Positions 46,570 through 64,000 of a DNA stretch of 64,000 nt are shown here, in pieces. The stretch is from Antedon mediterranea (lineage: Eukaryota; Echinodermata; Crinoidea; Comatulida; Antedonidae): assembly GCF_964355755.1 (NCBI RefSeq), contig NC_092675.1, positions 4,624,312 to 4,688,311 of the forward strand, given 5' to 3'. The notes below the pieces were generated by a model. The model made no database searches. It was not told the DNA's origin and worked only from the letters and a program-made list of their open reading frames with translations. The translations under genes were made by a program, and so were the position numbers. Each line of letters opens with the position of its first letter. Position 1 is the stretch's first letter.

Positions 46570-47019
46570 TTAAAATGAGCCTTCTAGAAATTAGATAAAG
46601 ATACTATTCATCCAATAGAAACATTCTATTTGATGAATATGTTTTATACACTATAAACAAGCAACTGAAAAATTGTGTGTGATAGACACCAGATATATAT
46701 ATATAATATATAGTATAATAATTATATTATGTAAAGGAATTTTAAATGTAAAAACAGATTTAAAATTGTACAGTCTTGGTATTGTATTATTTCTAGTATC
46801 ATAGAGAAAATCTATGTTACAGCGTCTAATGTGATGCCTGTATCATAGATCCTCACATAACTTTCCATAATACATTCATCACATGTGATACACATGAGAT
46901 GCTGTATTGTGGAGTTGATATGATACTGGAAAATATTGTCATAGTGAAGATACAGCACTAAGTAATTAAATGCATACAATAATTAAACTGTAATATAAGC
47001 AAATATGCAGGAGGGAAAA

Positions 47020-47084
47020 CGGGTGCTTGAACCAATACTAGAACTTCGTGCTTGATATGCCCTTACCATTAAACCACTGGGCCT
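47020..47084 (-). mobile_element. tRNA-like fragment, minus strand
   Basis: On the minus strand: GGCCCAGTGGTTTAATGGTAAGG (A-box-like) followed by GGTTCAAGCAC (B-box-like) 30-40 bp later. It resembles the head of a tRNA-derived SINE. No body or tail resembling the other two SINEs was recognised, and the arms do not pair well enough for a functional tRNA. Confidence 0.45.
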
Positions 47085-48143
47085 TTTATACTGGGGTTCT
47101 GATGGGGTAGCAATTCCTTTACCCCTCTGTATACACTGTTTAACTTTAGTTATAGTGCAAATTATGTTAAGTATTATTACTTGTAGTCATTCAATGTGAA
47201 TTGTTTTACAGTTGTTCCGAAGAGCTTGAAGTAGTAGACAAGATAGATATATTTAATTTTTATAGTTGAGAAATTGTATTATATACATTTTTTATATTAT
47301 ATTCCTCATAGTTTTGTCATGCAGGTTTACATACATCTGTTGTTTTTATATTGCATGCTTTTGTCTTAATTTTAAACATTTTTTTTTTGCATGCTTTTGT
47401 CATAATTTTAAACATTTTTTAGTCCATAATTATGAAATGAAGGGCGGGGGAAACAGCATGACACAACAAACTTGCTAATGGTTAATAGTTTTTATATCTT
47501 TCTCGTGGTATTGACAACATTTTTTGTTTTAGCTGTTTAATCAAGTAAATAATGGTCATCCTTTCTTACATGCCAAATTTGTGCATTTTCTATTTGTATG
47601 AAAGTTGAATTGATGTTTGACTATTATATATTGCAATCAGCTTGCATGTTGCAGTATAATAAAGCATTGTGATACTCTCCATAGACTCAAAAATGTTACA
47701 AATATCTAGTGTTATAAATAGATCAAAAGGCAAGACCTCTGGTGTATCTGTGATACTATCATTAGGTTAAAAAACAAGAAAATGATACAATTTCTTAGTG
47801 CTAGATATATAAAATAGATCTCTACAAAGTAGGGGCATGGCTTAGTGGATTTCACAACAACTAACAAACACTTGTATATGTAAATTATCTTGTTTGAGTA
47901 TTATGAATATGTTTACAGAGAAGCTGAAGAATCACTGAAATATTATGATGTGCTACCAGTTAAGTATTACTAAGAGTTTTTTTTATTGGAAAAATATGTA
48001 AAATGTAATTAAAAAAATGCTTTTGTGACAAAATATTTGTTATTAGTTATAACTAATTTTTTGGTTCCATGATTTATATACAGTAATAATAATAATGCAA
48101 TATTAGCACATTTTGTAAAGCTCATATGGGTGATTTTTTAACA

Positions 48144-48552
48144 AATCCCTGTACTATAGTACAGGGATTATGCAAATGTTGCCCTCTCATTTGTCAACAT
48201 AAATTGGTCCTATGACATTAACACATTATACATATAGCAATATTAAAGTTTTTTAAAGTACAGGGATTTTTTTGAATAATGCCCAAAATATGCACTTTTC
48301 AAAATTCAATTATTATGCAATAATATTGCTACATATGTGTGTGTATTGTGTTGTCATCTTATAGACCCATAGTAAGCAATTACATAAAAAAATAAAACGG
48401 TCAAAATTTGGATATTTTTTGAAAAAATCCCTGTGCATGGATTTTTTTCAAAATTCAATTATTATGCCATAATATTGCTACATATGCGTATATATTGTGT
48501 TTTCATCATCTTATAGACCCATAGTAAGCAGTTATGTAAAAAATAAAAGGTT
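48144..48552. repeat. Hairpin and 149-bp duplicated block
   Basis: A perfect 12-bp inverted repeat with 2-nt loop (AATCCCTGTACT-AT-mirror) lies at 48144-48169. A block beginning TTCAAAATTCAATTATTATG recurs at about 48298 and 48447 and runs through CTTATAGACCCATAGTAAGC in both copies. ATCCCTGT also recurs at the edges. Possibly remnants of one element family. Confidence 0.7.
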
Positions 48553-49408
48553 AACAAATTAGAAATTGGTTGTATGGTATCCTTACGATAACCCGACATA
48601 AATGTTCCCTAGGCCTACTATGGGAAAATGGAAAACTTTAAAACATGCATTCCAATATGCTTGAAACCAAGTCTTCTCCTTACATTTAATTTCAAACAAA
48701 ACAAACGGTAAACTATAATATGACAGTTGCAATTTCTTATATTGAAAAAAAAAACAAATAACAAAATGAAGGCAAGTCAAGAGAAAGGGTTGAACCAGGC
48801 ATTTTAGAAACCTTTGTGGTTTTCTTTTTGAGTACTCTACGCACAAATGATGCCATTAACTAAATACTCAACGAGAAAACTATACTCATATAGTACAAAT
48901 CAAACAAAATTCAAACTTGGAACCTTCTGTTTGATATCCTATTTTTAGGATTTTATGGTATTGTTCAAATAAAAACTCTACCATCTTTGAAGTGGCATTG
49001 TGATGTTTAGTATTATAACTAATACTATGGAGAAAAAAGTTACTTATTTCTTATTTCTCCATGCTAATACATAACAAATAACTTAACTTAAGTTACAATC
49101 AAGCTTAAAACAGAAAATAAGATTGCTTATTAAATTAAAATAATTAAACTAGATCTATGAGACATTTGGTTTTTTCTCAATGACCAATTTAAAATATCAA
49201 AAAAATTATATTATATTGCTCAAATAAAATCATATATTAAAACATGGTAAAACCATGGATTACACAAATTATAGATTTATTATATTAAAACATACTAGTG
49301 AATAACTAGAATCTATTATTAATTGTTATATTAAAACATATAACCCTTTTTTGTTTTAAAAGATGTTTATATAATGTCATTTCAACTGTTATCAGTGGCA
49401 TAATGGCT

Positions 49409-49679
49409 ATGAGCGCTCACTGGATAAACCCATGAGCGCTCACTGGATAAACCCATGAGCGCTCACTGGATAAACCCATGAGCGCTCACTGGATAAACCC
49501 ATGAGCGCTCACTGGATAAACCCATGAGCGCTCACTGGATAAACCCATGAGCGCTCACTGGATAAACCCATGAGCGCTCACTGGATAAACCCATGAGCGA
49601 GCGCTCACTGGATAAACCCATGAGCGAGCGCTCACTGGATAAACCCATGAGCGAGCGCTCACTGGATAAACCCATGAGC
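49409..49679. repeat. 23/27-bp minisatellite, 11 units
   Basis: Eight units of ATGAGCGCTCACTGGATAAACCC (23 bp) are followed by three units with an extra GCGA (27 bp, ATGAGCGAGCGCTC...). Units are otherwise identical. Each contains the palindrome GAGCGCTC. Located in intergenic DNA close to the PHYKPL 3' end. Confidence 0.96.
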
Positions 49680-50812
49680 AGTACCCAGAGGAAAAAACAG
49701 GCATTAAAATACGTCGAAAAGGCTAAAAGCACCTGAGGCCTCCAGCGTTGGAACCAGGAGCCTCAAGCCTCTGCTTTACGCCACTGACTGTTATAATATT
49801 CACAACAAACTCTTACATTGATAGTTAATAGTTTTATACAAGTATATAGTATATTACTTGTACAATACTTTGCATTATATTTTTGATTATTCCACAGAAA
49901 ATCTTAAATCAATAGTTATATTCATACATTATATATTAAAGCTGTATCTTTTCTTACAAAATTATTTTAGGTTAAAATTGTCATATTATATTTGTAGTTC
50001 AGAATAGAATAGACATTTCTTTAATTTATTTTGTTTAAAAACAACAGATTGTAAACAAGTTGACTGTTTTTAAATGGTGATACTTACTCTATTATTTGAA
50101 ATTGGAGTGATAATCAACTTATAATAAAATTATTAATTATTATTAATTGTTATATTAAAACATATAACCCGTTTTTGTTTTAAAAGATGTTTATATAAGT
50201 GTCTTTCGTACAAGATTACATTATATTTTCATTAACATATTAGTGAAAATTATACAAGAGCTAAGTATTATATGCAAAGTAAATATTATGGTAGGATATT
50301 GGAAAATTTGTTAACATTCGATAACTTCTATTATATAACACCTAAATAAATTCCTGTCATTTGATTGGACGATTGTGGGTCACATGGCGTGCAATAGTAC
50401 GCACTATTAAACGATCGTTTAATTATTTGTACCATTACACTCATAAACATTCATTATTTGTATATCATAACGTACATCCATATCATATATTTGGCAGATT
50501 GACAGTTTATAACATGCCACATGCCCTGTGTCATACACACTACTACCACTTGTTCATTCATTCATCCATTCATTCTGATTATATACAATAAAACAAACCT
50601 CTTCACCAACCATTCACAAAAATATAGCTTCTTCTTTACTTGCATTGTTACTTTTTAATAATATCATGTATAACATGATAAAACACAGCACCAAACAAAA
50701 TTACTAAAAATTAACTTTTTGTATTCTCACAAACTTAACATAAACATTTGATTTATCACTGAAATCATGAAATTAAAATAAAAAACCAACACCAAATCTT
50801 CTGGCGGTGGTT

Positions 50813-60336
<9,524 letters not shown>

Positions 60337-61040
60337 TCCTTTAAAAATATAAAAACAAAATATTATTTCCAATTTATAACAGGCCTACCGACACTCAAAA
60401 GCTAGAGTACCTTGTTTAGAGAGAAGGCAGCTAGAAATAAAATACCGTAATTTAATTGTTCAAAATGACTACAATGCAAGTATACTGTTCACATGACTAT
60501 CTCATGGCTGATGCCTGGTAACACAATGAGTTGGATTAGATGAAATTTACTTTTCAAGGACACCTGAAAGCTCAAATACAGGCATAAATTTTAAATAAAA
60601 TACCTGGTTAATTGTACAAAATAAAATATTTGTAATAGAAATCAATACGAAAAAAAACATGAATTTCCCTTAAAATTTCAACCAAGTGATGCTTGGCCAG
60701 AGAGCTTCCCACTTTTCTTAGGCCAAAATAAATTAATATATTTTTGTGGTTTATATACAGGGCAAAGTGGGTTTAACAAGATGTTTGAACTGAACAATCA
60801 ATATTATAATTTCTATGTGATACTCATTCATTTTCGGTATCATCACCACCATTCATATGTACAGTATCGTCATCATAAAAATTGACTTTCTTCAATGAGA
60901 AAACAAATCAATGCCCCAGTAGTAGGAATAGTACTGTATAATACTATACTTCATATTATTGTAGTTAATTAATAGTTTATAGAGAGCCGGCCAAAGCGAT
61001 ACAGAGAGAAATTGTTGCACCTTTTAATTCGTTTTTATTA

Positions 61041-61368
61041 TGCACTTGTCAATTGTATGACCCACTATACGACCCCCGGGAGAGGTGCGTCATTTGTCCG
61101 ATGTGCGTCATACTTTTGAATACCATGACGCACCCGTACGTCAAAAAGGTGACTTACCTTTAGGTGACCATGACGCACCCATTTTGACGCACTGTGACCA
61201 TGTTGTTTATGATATGGTGGGTGGTAAAGTGACAGACATTGACACACCTTGTTCATTGATGTGACGTACCATCTAGGTTATTTGACGCACCCCTGCGTCA
61301 GTAATTATTTTTAAATGACGCACCCCTCCCTGGGGGTCGTATAGTGGGTCATACAATTGACAAGTGCA
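61041..61368. mobile_element. MITE with about 50-bp TIRs in PHYKPL 5' intron
   Basis: The left end begins TGCACTTGTCAATTGTATGA and continues through CCCACTATACGACCCCC. The right end mirrors the first 37 bp exactly and then continues with an indel through GTGCGTCATTT. TTA lies on both sides (61038-61040 and 61369-61371), a PIF/Harbinger-like target duplication. The centre has many GACGCACC motifs in both orientations. No coding capacity. The near-perfect TIRs suggest a young insertion. Confidence 0.92.
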
Positions 61369-61909
61369 TTAGGGCCTAGGCCTACATCCTTTTTATTGTT
61401 ATGTAAGTAAATACTGTAGTACAGTACCTTTGTAAATGCAACATTTTTATTTAGTCATGCAAAAAGTTTTATACCTGAATAAATAAATAAATAAATTATG
61501 AAGGTATGACCTACCTTCCTATTTTATTTAAACAGTAGGCCTAGCTAGGCCCAGGCTATGCCTAATTTGGGGTCAGGATATAATATTATTATTAAAATAA
61601 TGTATTGAATTAATTAGAATAGGCCTAACTAGGGCCTATAGGCTATATATAGCTATGTGTGGAGCTGTAATGAATAGTAAAACTGTACAGGGTCTAGCCT
61701 AACAGTAGCTAGCCTTTTTTGTAAGAATCAACCAACAACACTATCCTACTGTAGCCTCCCTAACCTCCTACCAAGCTAGCCCTGGCCTAATTATTAATAA
61801 AACAATCTATGTCCTTGTCTGGCCTTCCTTCATCTCTCTCTATTGTCACTGTTTGTGCCTGCCTCCTGTTTTAGATTGATGACATACAAAAAAATTAAAC
61901 TTAACTTAC

Positions 61910-62150
61910 TTATTTATCGGCAAACAGAATAACAATGACAGCACTAGAACGAAAATCTGAAAGTATCAAAGCAATGATTCTCGTCACCTGGAAAACATAA
62001 ATGTTGGGATTTATCTGAAAAAATTTTGTTTTTATTGACAAACCATTTAATTCCTAACCTGGCAGCGAAGAAGAAGGCTCAGCATTACGTCACACTCTGT
62101 CGTCGATTACACCAAAGATACTATAGCGCCACGAAGTGGCGCAAGATATG
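61910..62150 (-). other. Putative 5' non-coding exon of PHYKPL
   Basis: On the minus strand a donor (AATAA|GTAAGTT) ends a candidate exon at 61910, downstream of the promoter block. It could splice to the acceptor at 60338. The 5' end is only approximate, and no transcript evidence is available. Confidence 0.4.
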
Positions 62151-62321
62151 GAAGTCCTATCTCTTATACACTGCGCATGAGTGAAATTCCATGGGCAGCC
62201 ATTCCGGCAAGCAAGTTACGCGATCACATACCCCGGAAGTGTATAATAAACCATTGAACCACATCCACGTGTAATTATTGTTCGGGAAGTTTTCTCGTGT
62301 TGTATTGGGTAAATTGTAGTG
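62040..62321. promoter_or_regulatory. Candidate bidirectional promoter
   Basis: A GC-richer block between PHYKPL (minus) and a possible plus-strand transcript. It contains CRE-like TTACGTCA (62085-62092), the inverted repeat GCGCCAC-GAA-GTGGCGC (62126-62142), NRF1-like CTGCGCATGA (62171-62180), a YY1-like GCCAT, and a consensus ETS site CCGGAAGT (62233-62240). A plus-strand donor GTG|GTAAGT follows at 62321/62322. This set is typical of TATA-less housekeeping promoters. Confidence 0.5.
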
Positions 62322-62322
62322 G

Positions 62323-64000
62323 TAAGTTTTTAGAATATATATTTTTTTGTTAGTAAACATTAACAAAATTATTAAATTGTTGTTTAAATTTAGTTCAGGC
62401 AGGCGTTTCTGCGCAATCCGATCTAGGGCTACTAGATAGTAGTAGGCCTAGGCATATTTAATGCCGAATACTAGGCCTAGTTTAGTTAGTATGATTAAAT
62501 AAAAAAAAAGTCTGGGAGGATGAATGATATTGATTGGCGTCTTGATAGATGGATCAAACAAGGCTTGGATGGATGGAAGATTAAGAAAAAAACTGAAGCT
62601 GTTCGGGAATTAGGAGTTTTTAATAAAAATGTACAAGACAATATAGCGTTTTATTAATAATAACATTAACAGAAATAATTAAATGTAATGAAATAAAAAA
62701 TCGTGAGGATGTTATTGTTTGTTTGTTTTATTTAATAAATTTAAATTATAAATTTGATCCTCATATTTATTTTGTTCTTCATCTTTATTTGAAAAATATT
62801 TAGTTAATTAATGTAAACATTTTTGAATACTTACAATATTAATAAATAGTATATTGACTTTTGTTTTGAATTTAAAAATGTATAGTATTTTAAAATACTA
62901 TAATAAGTAATCAAATGATTATGTAACAGTTCGAAAAGTGACCAAATAATTTAATGATATATTTTTCCCTATTTCAGAAAGATATATGTCTGTCATCATA
63001 CTGTAAAATTGAGAAGATAGATGATTGAGTGCAAAGTGGTATTTTACACAAGAATTAAATACAAAGGCCAGAACTGATGGACAATTATATTTTAATAGTA
63101 ATAATAGTTTATATTTTTGATTCTTGAAAAGGAGCAGTATCCTATGGGATTACAAATAAAATCACTATTTTCACACACCTCATACTTTAAAGTGAAAGGA
63201 AATAACCAGAATTCAGTTATTATCAGTACTGTTGTTTAGGCCTATTGGCTTCTTTTGTAATACAAGAAATCAAAATAATAGAATTTTCATTGTATTTAAG
63301 AAGGCTAAAACCATACATTCGTAATTTATTTATTGAGTGTATTTAATTATTCCATCATTATTTATTAATATTGTATAAAGTGAGATTTTTCAGTATTTTT
63401 ATTGCATTTTAATCCTGTCTGTAATATTGAAAGTTGAGCTAATAAAAGTGGGTTGAAAAGAACAAATTATGATTATGAATTTTTAAAATTAATATTTAAT
63501 ACTTTTACTTTTTTGAAATTAAAAAAATGTAACAATTGTTTTTGTATCTAGTAATGTATGTACAGTATACTACAGTTGTGGCAGATCGTAGTAAAATTCC
63601 CCTTGCAATGAAATAACTTTGTAGGCCTGAAGCACACAAAATAGAAAGAGAGGGTCCGAACAGGGGAAAGAACATCCCCCTGCCCATTAATTTTTTTATT
63701 TTTTAAATTAAAAAGACAGTTTTGGACAATATATTTGGCAATTATTACAATTCATCTCCAAAAAATGCTTCTCTCGCACATAAACTAAGCCATCATCCCA
63801 GCCTAGGCCAAACGCGGCCGACCTTGGGCGTGAAGTGCGTAGCATCGCGCTGCGCCCCGCGACACTATTTATAACTATGCCTCAACCGACTGCCTACAAA
63901 ATTCGTCCTCCATACAGTCAGTGTTTATTCTGTAGCCGTTTGAGGTTGGACAGTGATATACGCATATGTAAGTGTAATATCAAATGGAGTAAATTTATAT
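62323..64000. other. Right-hand end: possible first intron of a plus-strand gene
   Basis: Mostly AT-rich. A 45-codon frame (62520-62657) and an open frame reaching the window edge (63877-64000) are described as findings. Candidate acceptor TTTCAG at 62977. A GC-rich patch with CpG lies at 63810-63870. No family assignment was possible. Confidence 0.35.

Larger units (their letters stand above)
44922..50812. other. Intergenic region between convergent MTHFD2 and PHYKPL
   Basis: No exon chain seen. Candidate AATAAA-type signals for MTHFD2 are many and not decidable. Contents: R1 copy, T1 MITE copy b, a tRNA-like fragment, a duplicated block at 48.1-48.6 kb and a minisatellite, listed separately. 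Remaining sequence is AT-rich and featureless. Confidence 0.55.

Noticed and set aside
49409-49679. CRISPR-like array
   Set aside because: Units are contiguous with no unique spacers and the genome is animal; it is a minisatellite.

Overview
The window is AT-rich eukaryotic, metazoan DNA. Its three protein-coding genes are split by GT-AG introns, the gaps are large, and short terminal-inverted-repeat (TIR) elements, Pol III-derived SINEs and minisatellites are abundant. The proteins are closer to vertebrate-type families than to anything bacterial. The TAGGCC-rich sequence and the TA- and TTAA-flanked miniature transposons would fit an invertebrate deuterostome such as an echinoderm, but that is inference. 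All translations were done by hand from the sequence, and exon joins were accepted only where reading phase and family alignment (from memory) agreed.

Layout. (1) 1-18.9 kb is a gene desert with an 18-bp minisatellite, two tRNA-type SINEs, several MITEs and a duplicated block just upstream of a well-formed promoter. (2) 19.2-29.0 kb, plus strand: a RASGEF1-family Ras/Rap guanine-nucleotide exchange factor, 10 coding exons, about 490 aa. (3) 32.9-44.9 kb, plus strand: an NAD-type mitochondrial methylenetetrahydrofolate dehydrogenase/cyclohydrolase (MTHFD2/MTHFD2L type), 6 coding exons, 328 aa. Its 8.1-kb first intron is a nest of transposons inside transposons. (4) 44.9-50.8 kb: intergenic DNA with MITEs, a tRNA-like fragment and a 23/27-bp minisatellite. 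(5) 50.8-60.3 kb, minus strand: a class-III PLP phospho-lyase of the PHYKPL/ETNPPL family, 12 coding exons, 508 aa, convergent with MTHFD2. (6) About 62.0-62.3 kb: a promoter-like block with ETS, NRF1-like and CRE-like sites, probably driving PHYKPL leftwards and an unidentified transcript rightwards.

The genes do not form an operon-like system. MTHFD2 (mitochondrial one-carbon metabolism) and the phospho-lyase (phosphohydroxylysine or phosphoethanolamine breakdown) are both metabolic enzymes, but their adjacency looks incidental. I found no previously undescribed biological system. The most unusual structure is the MTHFD2 intron-1 nest: two different CAG...CTG-ended elements sit at nearly the same place in two copies of one duplicated host sequence, and the larger one carries two TTAA-flanked elements inside it.
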